Assembly (NCBI RefSeq): GCF_023101765.2
Contig: NC_064236.1
Span: 19,556,993 to 19,620,992 of the forward strand
DNA from: Spodoptera frugiperda
Taxonomy: Eukaryota > Arthropoda > Insecta > Lepidoptera > Noctuidae
DNA: 64,000 nucleotides
Direction: 5' to 3'
Shown here piece by piece: positions 22,620 to 34,600 of the stretch. The notes under the pieces are model-generated. The model did no database searches. It saw only the letters and a list, made by a program, of their open reading frames with translations, and had not been told where the DNA came from. Within the stretch, counting starts at the first letter, position 1. The number at the start of each line of letters is the position of its first letter. The position numbers were made by a program, and so were the translations under genes.

Positions 22620-25420
22620 TACAAACTGCAATCCAAAACAATGGCAACAAACTAATTACTAGGCAAAGACAAAGATTTTCGGGATTTTCCAAACCTGACA
22701 ATAAATTAATTGCCAGTACAAAAAATTAAAAAAAAAATAATGCTGTCAAAAATAATTCCTATAAATATAAAGATTCTATGCATATTTGCATATTTATATG
22801 CAATAATTATTTATACTAAGCTGTAATGTGTACTATATTTATAACTGTGTAACTATAATATATATAACTGTGTAACTATATTTATCTACTGTTATTTCCA
22901 TTTTTAAATATTTATTTATCATTTCGGGCCTCCTGATATTTTACTAATGGCAACTTTTAAAAACATGTTTTCTACGTTTCGTTACTAAAATCTTATAACT
23001 GATATCTTTGCTGAATCCCAACTTCTAAAAATCTTAGTCAGCAGCAACGTCACGCCTTTAACCCCGAAGGGGTAGGCAGAGATGCTCATTACGGCACGTA
23101 ATGCCGCTATACAAAGTACACCCACTTTTCACCATTTGTGTTATAAGTTGCATGTAATTCCAGATTCCGTGCTACTACTGAGAAATTTTTGAAAACCCGA
23201 AAAAAGCCCAGTAATACTTAGCCCGACCCGGGAATCGAACCCGAGACCCCTTTTCCGGCAGTCGTACTTGCGACCACTCGACCAACGAGGCAGTCAAAAA
23301 AAATCTTATTGTTACATAAAAATGAACAATCTAGTCAAGTTGCCTTAATAAGTGGTACAAATTGTACGAATTCTGCCGTCCACCTTATAATCAGAAATGA
23401 TAAGCCCAATTTTCCTCAGAAAATTTTCTTTCACCATTTTTCAGCCCTGTCTAAATAATCTAAGAAAGTACATACATTTATACATATACTCCCACTGATA
23501 TGTGTTTACAATATTCTGAAATATAAACGTAAAGCTTTTATTACCTAAGTTACTACCTATATGTTCCCACCTAATAGGGGATGCGCCCATTGCTCAACGG
23601 ACAACGAACTTTGCTGCGATTGGCGGGAAATGCACCAATCAGAAAATTCACTAGCGCGCTGCAAATATATGGTCAGAGAGTTAACTTTTTATTATTTCTA
23701 TGAACTTTTACAACACAACATAAATTTGTATGCAGTAAAATCTGATAAATTAAACTTAGTCTAAATAGTGTACAAATAACTTATTCTTAACCTAGTGACA
23801 CTTGAAATATAAAGTTTTTTTTTTTTAATAAAACTTTTTTACCCTTACATAAAATAAAAACCCTTTACCATTCACCCGCCCATAGACTGAAGTAACTAAA
23901 CAAATGAGAAGAGTGTCCTTACAACCGCGTACCGCGCGTAATTCCATTACACACTTTATTTAATTTTTTCTTCTATTTTCCAAGTGGTCTGTTCTTTCTT
24001 TGTGGCCTGTAGTGGTCTTATTTAAAGTTTTGAATTAAGAATAGAATGATATAAACGGTTAGTCTTTTTTACGGTTTTAATTCGTTTATTTTAGGAGCTA
24101 ATGTTTATTTTTAGTTGAGTTATTAGGAGTTGTCTTTTATTATTCTGATTGTGGTTGAATTTTTTGAGTTTAGTAGAAGATAAACTATATTTTTTTCTTT
24201 AGACTAACATAAAGTTAATGTAATTTAGTTATGTAGTAAATGTAACTAGGTATCCTACTATTATTTTAGCTAAGCTAGTTTACTAAGAAGATTTTCTGAA
24301 TAAATCGGCGACTGCCAAGTGTGAAGATTACGGCAAATCCTTCTTTTGTCGAGGAGGTCCAAAGTCCAGTGGTCAACTGTTACGGTTTGATACGATGGGA
24401 TTAATTTTGTTAGAATATTATAATATGGAATTTTCTTCAGACAGATAGACGAAAACACTTCAATTAGACATGCATGTTTATTGCTTTATTTTTTAATTCC
24501 ACTTAGAGTACTTAGACAGATCATTATAACTGAAATAAATATATTTTCTCATAATTTATGAAATGTATTATTTATTATTTTCAAGTGGATATCGTCTGTA
24601 TGTTCAATTTAATTAGGTACTTAATTGAGTACACATCATTGAACTTAGAAGTATAAAGCCAGACCTGTTGAGGGTACTTAGAAAAAATATAGCTAATTGT
24701 AAAATGTTAAGATTTTGTTTGTTATTTTGTATATTAGCTAAGAAAAATCTTTCAAGGGCCATTATTTGTTTGATTTTTTTGAGAGGCATTTCTTAATAAG
24801 TGTTTTGTTTTTGTATAAATATTATATTTTATGATGAAATATTTTTTCTATTAGTATATAAATTTTGTACATAATTTTATGTAGGTATACATAAATAAAT
24901 AGTTACTTGTTGCGGTTTTGGTCATACATGTTTCCTTTTTTGTTTTTCGTGGTCGTATGTATTAATTTATTATTTGTAAAATTTATGATTTTTAATTTTA
25001 ATAATTAATACTATTTTATTTATACTTAATAAAAATATATTTATTATTTAATAAAATATATATAATATTTAAAGAAAAATAAATTATACTTTAAATATTT
25101 TTTACAATTGAATTCGCAATTATTTATTATTTATAAATAAAATCCCTCTCCTAACAAAATAAAAAATATTTTTCCTTGTCATGTAAACGGATGTTTTGAT
25201 TCGGTTCAACAATTTAGGAAATAAAATATCAACACGCGATAAAACGATCGGTCCCTTTTAACTTTATAAAAAATGTCCCATACAGTACGGCGGAGTCCCG
25301 TCACACAGAAATTGGACAGTGACGTATAATAACAGTAAATCTCGCGGGGACTTGTCCTACTGCTTACAAATCCCGCTTGATCACGACCAGGATAAAGGAC
25401 GAAAAAAAGAGAAAGGTTGA
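22620..25420. other. AT-rich upstream flank of luna promoter
   Basis: Apart from the SINE at 23046-23294 I see no element. From about 24,900 to 25,180 the sequence is extremely AT-rich (many TTTAATA/ATATTT runs), then changes abruptly to GC-rich promoter DNA. Confidence 0.5.
23046..23294 (-). mobile_element. tRNA-derived SINE, near full length
   Basis: Minus-strand copy from the CTGCCTCGTTGG head to the CGTCACGCC tail, with a B box at about 23233-23243 (GGAATCGAACC on plus). A likely 10-bp duplication AAAAATCTTA lies at 23027-23036 and 23299-23308. Confidence 0.75.
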
Positions 25421-25429
25421 GGTGCCCTC

Positions 25430-25619
25430 TCTGTCGCATATCATACTCTCTGTCTCTGTCGTGGGAGGGGAGGGAGGGGGAGCGCGCGCGGGACGAGACT
25501 CAGTCGACTATCGCACTGCACGGTCGCTCGCCGTGTGGCTTAGTCGTTCGCTAACCGCGGGAGGGGTACGTTGCGCCGCGCCATTTTTTCTCATCGATCG
25601 GCATCACATGTAAAGTGAG
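25430..25619 (+). promoter_or_regulatory. luna: CpG-rich promoter and 5' UTR of luna
   Basis: Base composition switches sharply from an AT-rich block (about 24,900-25,200) to GC- and CpG-rich sequence just before the luna start codon. I see no TATA box at a useful distance. An initiator-like TCAGTC lies at 25500-25505, so a transcript start near 25502 would give a leader of roughly 120 nt. A GGTCG motif at 25522-25526 resembles a downstream promoter element but is at the wrong spacing. CpG enrichment continues about 450 bp into intron 1. The start site is inferred and not shown. Confidence 0.5.
25608..25613 (+). promoter_or_regulatory. Minimal AUG-stop upstream ORF in luna leader
   Basis: ATG (25608-25610) is followed at once by TAA (25611-25613), six bases before the luna ATG and in the same frame. 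Start-stop elements of this type are known to hold ribosomes at the start codon and lower translation of the main frame. Here the gap to the main start is too short for ordinary reinitiation, so leaky scanning would be needed. The element matters only if the transcript begins upstream of it. Confidence 0.45.
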
Positions 25620-25721
25620 ATGGACGTACTACCGAGCGGTAACTTGTTCCGCGAACTGCAAGATGTCACTGACACGGGCTACTTCGAGTGGAAGCTGTCG
25701 CTGGAGGACTACTGGCAACAG
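25620..25721 (+). CDS. luna: luna / Krueppel-like factor 6/7, first coding exon
   Basis: This exon encodes 34 residues, beginning MDVLPSGNLFRELQDV and ending LSLEDYWQQ, and stops in phase 0 at a consensus donor (CAG|GTGAGT, donor at 25722). KLF6 and KLF7 of vertebrates begin in the same way (MDVL, then F-QELQ, TGYF, SLEE-WQQ) and continue with a TCLELERYL segment in the next exon, as I recall the family. The product is a nuclear transcription factor. Its conserved N-terminus is an acidic activation region, and three C2H2 zinc fingers lie at the C-terminus in later exons. The start is fixed by family homology and by an in-frame stop 6 nt upstream (25611-25613). Residues 23-26 (E-W-K-L) differ from the S-A-x-P usual after TGYF. 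No downstream exon is visible, so only about a tenth of the protein is here. Confidence 0.86.
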
Positions 25722-26340
25722 GTGAGTGCTGTGCGTCCTCCTCGCACGCTGCAGCCTGCTGGGCGACCGGTCTGCCGCCGCTGAGCGTCAATTGTTTCAC
25801 AGCTCCTCCGTCCCGTGTGACATGACAGTTCGGAATGGATTCGCGCCTGCGTATTAAGCGCCCGGTCGGTTTTCAGAGTGAGGTTAGCTTGTGAAAACTT
25901 CGTGCCGGTTTACATTAAGGCTCTGCGTTTTGTTAATCGTTTGAGTTAACATTCCTTGTGCGGTTACGCCATGACTAAAAATAAAGTATGGAGAAGTGGC
26001 GGCGGGTAGTTGGACATCGCGCGGTAAACTTGGACGTGAGTTTGGGCTAAGTTTCGAGGAACCCGCGCGTGTTTCCGGGAAGTTTGTTGTACGCGTGGAG
26101 CGTGGCGTGTTGTTGTTTATGTCCGACGGAGGGACGTTCACTCTCGTCGGGATCAATCGATATCGTTCAGTTTCACTTTCCTTCTACTATATTTTATTCA
26201 CGGCTGCATTCCGCGCGCGGTATTTATAGTTTGTTTACGTTACAACTTGTGTTTTTGTTTTGTGTTGATAACTGTGCATTTTATCTGAGTTTTGTGTTGT
26301 TTATGTTACTCGCCGGTTGCTTTACGATGCACCGCGATGC
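25722..26340. other. CpG-rich start of luna intron 1
   Basis: GC and CpG density stays high for about 450 bp past the donor, with many CGCG tetramers, then falls off. Two overlapping 77-96 codon frames reflect this composition and show no domain. Confidence 0.5.
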
Positions 26341-26984
26341 TTTTAAACTTTTTTGTTGAATGTGTTCTTTTTCACGTTAATTTATTTTTATTTTGTGTTT
26401 GACGGTAGAGTGTGTGTCATTGTGGTTTCCGCGTAATGGCGGCTCAGAGGACACAAGCACTGACACCGTGTAATCCAATTTTATGGATTGTTGCCTATTG
26501 GCACGTTTATTTCCCTGACTCCCTTTTTTATTATGATTTTTATTTGTATTAATTTGTTTTAAACGTGCATTATCTCTGTTAAATAATCCCATAATCGCCG
26601 GTGATCGTACAAAATGCCGGGCGCAATTATCACCTACCTACATATTTTGTATAATCGCGTCGCGTCGTCTTATAATACTGTTAATAAAGTTATAAGTAAA
26701 TTGACACATTTTGGACAAAATACAAAAAACTCGTCCAAATATGATGTAAAATACGTAACATCTGTGTTCGGTAATATTCATCTTAATTATGAACTCACCG
26801 TTTCGCGAAAGGTATCTCGCTAGGGAATCAAACCGCGGGTATTACGAGAATTTGGTCGCTCGCTCGGCTACTGCGTACTGTTTTACCACATGATAAGGTA
26901 AAATACGAGTAAAAAAGGTATCGATGTCATCCTGTTTCATATTTTTCCTTGTCATGGACTCATAAACCTGTTATTTATTGAATG

Positions 26985-27300
26985 AGGAGCTGCGGATGAT
27001 GAAGAAATGAATTTTACTACAAGCAACGTGGTTGGATGCGGGTACCCCGTAAGGGGTAAAACACCAATGTCTTTTTTCCCCAGGATTTTTTTCTAGGTTG
27101 GAGACAACGGAGAATGGAATGCTTACTTCTATTGCAGATTCGAAGACATTTTTCCATCTACCGACAATATATTTTTTTTTTTCGAAACTACACCTTGGAA
27201 CGAGCATCTACCTTCACTAACGGACAGACGACAGACTGACAGACTTATTAACTTCGTTTTTTGTTTAACATTTCAAAAGTACCTCTTTATTTGACGTTGA
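26985..27300 (+). repeat. LINE tail family, longer copy
   Basis: The last 100 bp (TTCACTAACGGACAGACGAC, ACATTTCAAAAGTACC, GACGTTGACTTTGAATAG) match the family. The preceding 200 bp, with GGTACCCCGTAAGGGGTAAA, may be a longer part of the same element. Confidence 0.4.
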
Positions 27301-27309
27301 CTTTGAATA

Positions 27310-29730
27310 GGTTTTTTTTATTTCGAGCGTTAATCTCAGTTACCTCACGATCTTATGGTAAAGGTTGTTTAAGATGGAATTTGGTGCACAAGTTCCATTG
27401 GTCCGAATTCCGTCTTCTGTAAACTTTTAACCAGATCTACTGAGAAGAGATAAGTTTTTAAAACTGACTGGTAATCGAGTGGTAATTCGTCTAACCATAG
27501 TTAGATCTTATTGAGGGTATTGGTAATTTTTATGGACTAGCTATGTCGACTTATTGGATTCTAATAAGACGATGCCCCGTTTTATTTTTTTTAATGGATC
27601 ACTGTATTCTTATTTGAAAGTTCTACTTTTTATAAAGTCACAGCAAAATCGTGTCATCGAAATGCCACTTATTTAGGTGTAAACAAAAATGCATCTTATT
27701 TAAAAACAAGTAGAATTGAAAATTATATTTATTACATCACAGCCGGAAGGATAACAGTTGTCAGGTGGAATAATCTGTTCCCCATCTGGCATAATGCTTT
27801 CATCACCTGCCTTAAAGGGAGGGGTGAAGTTATTTTTACATCGGAAACTACAGGAGTCAGTGTAAACTTTATGAGGAAAGACTTTACAGACGGTACTTAT
27901 TCTTATAGGATTAAGTAATATCGACAATGTATTTAATTGCAAGTGTAGGTGACATTGTGCACTTACTAAATAGATACGGTACCTATTAACGTTATGATGG
28001 GTTGGACAATTAATAAAATTAATTTACAAAGAACTTTAACACACTGATCAACTACAGAAACGACTACTAAAAGCAGTTAGGTGCCACTTAGTACCAGTAG
28101 GTACAAGAACATGATAGACGCTTCACACAAATATGAGGATAGTATCTATATATTAATACGTGGTGCAAAAACTTTGGACCCCTTTTTACGAAAATTGCGC
28201 GGACATAGGAGCATATTTGGTACACTTATAGTTTATGTGTAGGAGAAGTACAGAACGCTAATATTTTTCAAAAATAATGCTTATAAAGTACATTAAATCA
28301 ATAAATAAAACATTACACACACTACCATGCATAGTATCTGATAGTATTTGACAAAACGTCAAAATCGACAGACATTGTGATGATATTCTCACGTCTCGAA
28401 TGAATAGAGTTGTCCTGTTCATGATGCGCCGGAATATATTAATTTGAATTTTACAAAACTAACAGCAATTCGTTAAATAAAAATTATCCTTGAACGTATG
28501 TTAAGTGGGATTGTGTTAAATTAAATCGTATATGGTCGAATTTCGACCACTAGTTAGGAGAAAAATATGTAACTAGTCTCTGCCTATGGTGCGATAAAAC
28601 CTACATGTGAATTTAAGTTAGAGAAAAATATACTACATACTAAACCTACGTGGCAAAATGCATGTATCAAAGTCCTCACAAACATTGCACAAATTCGAAA
28701 TAATCCGAAATCCTGATTGTATGAATGACATAATATAATTTCTTTGAAACATATTGTTTGTGATATCTATCAGTTTATCTTTGTTATATACCTTATCATA
28801 TTCACGTAAATAGGCTACACTTGAAGTGCATACCTACCTATATAAAGTAGTAGGTACTCAGTAGCCTCTTATCAATTACAATTTAGAATTAAAATATCAG
28901 TTGTTATAATCAATCTTTTTCTATAAACATGAAGGTAATCTTAATTCTTGAAATAAATTGTGATAAAGTTTCTATAGAAAGTATTGTTATCGTTACATTT
29001 CTTCTTTGAATTTTATCAGATCGTATCCGTCCGCTTTTTAAGCAGGTTCTCTTTAACGCTAAGTTTATCTTGTCTTTGTCTAGAATAAAACTTCTAAGTC
29101 TAAATAAGCACATTTAAATATCACAACACAATACATTATTTCGAACCTTTATGGATTTAAGCCTTTAACTGCCATCAGAAAACTGTTGAAAGCAAATCCT
29201 CCACTAACGTATGTCACCGGTGACCTACGTGGCAGTTAGCGTGTTAAAATATAAATGATCTGTTTTTGGATCATACTCTAAATTCCTTCTAATATATTTG
29301 AACATATAACATATAGTTTCAAATTTTAGACACATTGGTTATAAACTTATACAAGAAGATAGTACCTATAGGTTGGCCATATCTAATTATTATACAGGAT
29401 GTGTTCCAATCCGGGACATGAATATGAACGGCTAACTACGAATACAACACCCACGCAACTATCGAATTCTACATATCTAAGTATAAATATCCAATTCCAT
29501 ATAATTTTAGATAAAAATAGACCCTAATTATTACATACATTGAAAGGTCAACCTAAAATATACGACACTGTTAATAGTTTACTTTTTAATTATTCATTGG
29601 AATATACTTAGATCAAAACGATATGTGAATATCGAATACAGACCAAATATTTTGCCTATGAATCGATGATCGTTGAGCAAGACTTTAAATAGAATTTGAT
29701 TAAATAATACATTTTCTATTATTTTAATAC
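27310..29730. other. Intronic AT-rich DNA, nothing recognised
   Basis: No repeat family or frame of note in about 2.4 kb. Confidence 0.4.
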
Positions 29731-29734
29731 ATTA

Positions 29735-29860
29735 CTTACTGCTGTACTCAGTGATATTTAATGATTACTTAAACTATTCCTTAGTAACGATTTTGTATCA
29801 AAAACAATTGCTAAGGACTGGGTTAAGTAACCATTAAAAGAGTTTGAGTACTGCGGTAAG
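29735..29860. mobile_element. MITE, PIF/Harbinger-like (TTA duplication), copy 1
   Basis: The whole 126 bp is nearly palindromic: CTTACTGCTGTACTCAGTG on the left and TTTGAGTACTGCGGTAAG on the right, with TTA at 29732-29734 and 29861-29863. The inner arms TAATGATTACTTAA and TTAAGTAACCATTA also pair. The 3-bp TTA duplication is typical of PIF/Harbinger. No transposase is present. Confidence 0.7.
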
Positions 29861-30388
29861 TTAAAAAAATGTATTTTTAATTACTGAATATTATTATCTT
29901 TTTATAATGGAAATAGCAACCTTAAGGATAGCAATAACATAAAAAATAGTATGAGAAAAGTTCATCTATATGGCTTTAAAATTTAATATCTCGTCTAAAT
30001 ACCAAGCGCGCTAAATGTACGATAAATACAATATTTGCACCGCCGGCGGTCAAACGCAAAACCAACTAATATACAATCTATTTAACACGGCCAAACAAGT
30101 GTGATTTACTTTAACGCAATACCGACTAAATTGCCGCAGCATTTCCACTAAGCATTTTCAATATAATTTAAATGAGAGCAAAGTTCAAGTTGTACAAGAA
30201 TGCACTTTAAATATTTAGCTTTAAGGAATAGTTTAGAGCAGCTATTTTTATTTGAGGAGTGCCTTGAAAAATTTAGGTTTAATATAAGGTATTTTGTTTT
30301 GGAATAACTGGGATTATGTGGTTGCGACTTGCGAATATGTTGAGTATCTTTGCATTGTTAACAAAACAACTAAAAATCTAACAAAAAT

Positions 30389-30592
30389 TATAACTTTCGT
30401 GAGATACGTTAAATTAATTATGTTATCGGCTTACACACGTAACTGTTTGACGAGGAAATCGACTAGTTTTAAGCCATGCTATAGGCTCATATTCATGAGC
30501 AGTATTCCGCGACCCACGATTTCATCGTCAAACAATTACGTGAGTAAGCCTATAACATAATAATAAATTTAGTATATCTCACGAAAGTTATA
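30389..30592. mobile_element. MITE with TATAACTTTCGTGAGATA inverted ends
   Basis: Perfect 18-bp inverted ends lie at 30389-30406 and 30575-30592. Weaker pairing continues inward (TTATGTTATCGGCTTACACA with GTGAGTAAGCCTATAACATA, and GTTTGACGAGGAAATCG with CGATTTCATCGTCAAAC). If TA is the target duplication the element is Tc1/mariner-like. The 88-codon frame inside is not a gene. Confidence 0.72.
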
Positions 30593-32040
30593 TATTTTTT
30601 TTTTTTGGAAATGTACACCTAATTACGATATACGACAAACTGTTTAAGAAACCAAATCTACCAAACCCCTAGTTTAGCAATGAACTTTTATAGTCCGGTA
30701 ACGTTGAAGTTAAAACCTTCAAATCAGTTGTACTACCGTGGAAAATGAAGTAACAAAAGTTCATTCAAGCGACACAGTGGCCACATAATAAGCCACAAAC
30801 AGTAAACAAGAGGAACAATAGAAAACAAATAACAATAATATAAATATTCACGAGAATTTTTCTACGTGTAAATATGCGTACCGTACCGTACTTAAGAAAC
30901 TGTACTGGCAATGCATGGTTTTAGGGACTTCACAATTGCCAACAGTTATAAATAGCCGAATTAAAAATTAAATTTATTTTTATTTTAACGCAGTCAAATC
31001 GTTTTCGTCTTTAGATCTCTGGTTAGTAAGTTGGGCGGCCAATCAGAGGGCTAAACGCGATAAGGTTTTAATCGCGGTAACGTAAAAATAAACTGACACT
31101 AGGCCTCCTGATCCAAAATCTTTGGATCGATCTAGGAATTTAAGTTTTTGTCAGAATTAGGGATTTGGATTGAAATTGGTTTTTAATTTAACCTGTAGTA
31201 CGTCGGGAGCGTAAATGTCCGGGAGACGCAATGATTTTTCTATTGTTTCTCATATACCAGCATACAAGAGTTTAAGAAATATTTTACTCATATGGAGATC
31301 TCGATCTTGTAACAAAATCTTACTAACAGACAATCTATTGAGACTGGCCATAACTTTTAATAACTATAGCAATAAAGTCGCAACCATCACCCCTATCCCC
31401 TCAATAATATAATGGTAAGGGACATACTTGACAAATAAAAACAAAACTTAAAATTAGGACAATACAGTCGAAAATACACAGACAAATAATATTGATTCCG
31501 AAGGAACGAAGCTAATCAATGAAATTTCGACTGTATACTAACAGTTTTAAAGTGTACTTTAGCTTGGTATTTCTGAAGTTATGCCATAGTGCGTAGGGCT
31601 CATAGCAATGATTCATGAGGAGAAACACTTATGGTGCCGGAAACGCAGTATAAACATAGTTATTCTTAACACAATTAGGTAAATAGTTATTGTTGGAACT
31701 AACACTTAGTTACAGTGTTCGCGGTTAAATATTGTTAGTAGGTCTACAGAGAGTTTAGTGAAGTACGTAGCCTATTGAAATGGTCTTGATATAATAATTG
31801 GTTACGTTTTTAATCGGGAACAAAGTACATCAATCAGTGTCCTTAGCAATAATCTCTTTGGATTAGAAGCTGAAGGCTTTGACATGTAGAATTCTTGCGA
31901 TGCTTTCCCAGTGCAGGATGAAAACACAATACCATAAATATAATATTTCTCTGTAGTGGAACATAGGTTGTCTATTCATATTAATTAGAGTAATTTTGCA
32001 ACAAATTGTTATGATAAGGATATGGACCAAGAATCCATGG

Positions 32041-32217
32041 AGAATATTATATATATAAAAATAAGGCCGGTTTTTCTTCCTGACGCTATAACTACAGAAT
32101 GTACGAACAGATTTCCACGGTTTTGCACTCGTTGGAAAGGTCTCGGGTCCCCGTGAGGTTTACAGCAATAAAAAAAAACTTAATTGTAGCGAAACGGAGT
32201 TCACCAGGGTTTGCTAG
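32041..32217 (+). mobile_element. Helitron-like short element, CTAG|T end
   Basis: TATAACTACAGAATGTACGA, TTTGCACTCGTTGGAAAGG, GGGTCCCCGTGAGGTTTAC and AGTTCACCAGGGTTTGCTAG-T are typical of a small lepidopteran repeat. It is followed by the (AT)n run. Confidence 0.5.
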
Positions 32218-32225
32218 TTATTAAT

Positions 32226-32228
<3 letters not shown>

Positions 32229-32268
<40 letters not shown>
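32229..32268. repeat. (AT)n microsatellite
   Basis: About 20 uninterrupted AT units next to the Helitron-like end at 32217; it may have expanded from an AT-rich target. Confidence 0.9.
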
Positions 32269-32271
<3 letters not shown>

Positions 32272-34463
32272 TAAATATCTTTTACCAATCCTTTTTTTTA
32301 GAAAACCCACACTACGCCCCCGTGTTGTTAGAACCTACCTAGAATTTTATTTTCCAGCATCAAATTAGTTTTGCTAGCTCATGTAACACAAACTAACTGC
32401 GGAGTATTCCATGAAAAATTCTTTTGTTCAAATATTTGTTGTAATTTGAGCGGGCGTAGATTTTTTTTGGTATATTTTTCGAATGCAAATAGTTCGGAAT
32501 TTTGGTTCAAAGAAATGGGATCGGATCGGGTAGATATTTTTACTATTTTTCGTTGAAAAATACCAGCAACTTTTAGATTTAAAATCAAGCCAATAGCTCT
32601 GATTGACTTTTGGGATATTTCTGTTGGCTCAACGAATGATTGGAAAGCAACATCAATATTGAAACTGGAAATTGGACTTTACACTAGTTTTAGTCGACTA
32701 AAAGCTTTTGTACACAACTCCATTTAGGATATTTTGAAGCTTTTCAATATGATTTTTTTTTAGTGTTGATAAGTCTGCGTCTGGCAACCTGATTTATGCC
32801 AGAACGTCGAAGCGTTGTTGTTTTAGATTAATATTTTTCGCTATCGGTTTAAAACAAATCGAATAGTAATTAAATCAGTTGCTATAGTCATTAAACTTTT
32901 AAAATATTAATTGTAAGGTAAACCATTTTAATTTAATTCGATGAGTTTCCGATATTTCGGCACTGTTGCAAGCGCCATGTCACGGATGAACACATCCCGT
33001 CCCAAGTTCTAATAATAGTATTAGTGACCATATCAGTTTAAAAACTTATAATACATAAGCATTAAACAGTTTGATTAAAAAAAGCAAGGATGCTGTTAAC
33101 GCATACATGACTGAATATTATTATGACAGTGGAATTAAAGAAAATGAATTAATCGTAATATTATAATTATACTGCCCGCCTGCAGCGGTTAATGCAGTGT
33201 GGCCATTTTTTTTTCTTTCTAGTACGTAAATGATATATCTACATTAAGCTAAACAGAACTACTTTATCTTGGTCTCGCTTTGAAGGATATTTCCCCACTT
33301 TCAAAGGTCAATTTATACTGGTAATATTTGGATTTGTTGCTAATACTTATGGAGGAAAATGTGGGTCGAATGAAAAATTCAAACATTACCGTACTTCCAG
33401 TTGGCAAAAAACTCATTCAAAGAAGTAAAAAGTATATCGCTTAAACATATTGTACTTAGAAAATTTAACAATAAACTCCTAAAATTTTAACAATTAAACA
33501 ACGAAATCTAATTAAGAGTTTTTTTCCTACTTTCATATTGTTTCATTAATTTTGTTTCTATGGCTTGCCGATGTACGGTGTTTATTTTCACAAAGTCCCA
33601 ACCATGGGGCCATACTCCTGGGCAGGTAACTAATTACCATGCCACGCCCTATTAAACAAACCAGAAAGGCGTTGACCTGAATTTCACCCCTAATAGGAAA
33701 AAAACATTTTTAAACGTGGTCCTATTTTAAAATTGGACCAAAAAACGTGCGGCATACGGTTTGGTATCAATTGGAGTTAATTTGTAGCAATTAGCGAACA
33801 CTGTTGATTTTAGACTTTACGTTGTACTATGCTGTGTCAATATGTACCGACTCGGGAACAAAACGAAGCATAGAACATTAAAAAAAACTATCTATATCAT
33901 AACAATGCTTGGATTAGATGCAGTTGTAATTATACCACACATGTTTACTATTGACATTCAAACATAAATTAAACTAGAACATAATGAAAGCCACGTGTTA
34001 CTAAAATACAGATTGATATCAAACAAATTTTCAGTACAAACTCAATACTCAAAACTAAACATTGTACCTAATTGAGTGTCTACCGAAAATTAACCAAAAC
34101 TAACGAATGGGAAATAGATAAAATTGGATACAACCTACGCATTTACCTAGTTATAAATAAACTTGCCATGTACACAGTTCCAACACTATAGGGTGCTAAA
34201 AATTTCCGAATCGATGAATCGAATGTCACCTGAACAACCGAGCCGTGTATACAGTAACTGGCAATGAATAGTACACATCGATCTAACGAATAAAATAATC
34301 GGTCAAATATTCTCCTCCTATTCGGCTCCTGATTGTAGTCCAATCCAAAAAAAAAATACAAATAAAGTATAGTTCAAATCATATTTATGGTAGGCACCAC
34401 GTCAAGCAAAACAACTTAAATAAATATAATTGTAGTATCATACTGAAAAGTATCTGTCTTTAT

Positions 34464-34600
34464 TATAACTTTCGTAAGTCATACTAAATTTGTTCTTATA
34501 TTAAACGGCTTAATCACGTATTTATTTGACGAGGTCCCAACTAGTTTCACAATCTACACTAGGGCCTCATTTTTATGAACGTTACGGGCTTAAATAGTGA
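34464..34600. mobile_element. Same MITE family, left part only
   Basis: TATAACTTTCGTAAGTCATA, TTAAACGGCTTAATCACGT, ATTTATTTGACGAGGTCCC and AGGGCCTCATTTTTATGAAC match the 30389 element. The right arm is lost. Confidence 0.6.

Noticed and set aside
25377..25613. 78-codon frame across the luna promoter and leader
   Set aside because: It spans the AT-to-GC transition, shows no domain and ends at the AUG-stop element. Only its last two codons are of interest, as a start-stop uORF.
25996..26359. 77- and 96-codon plus frames in the CpG-rich intron start
   Set aside because: GC-rich DNA lacks stop codons by composition. No domain or splice acceptor was recognised.
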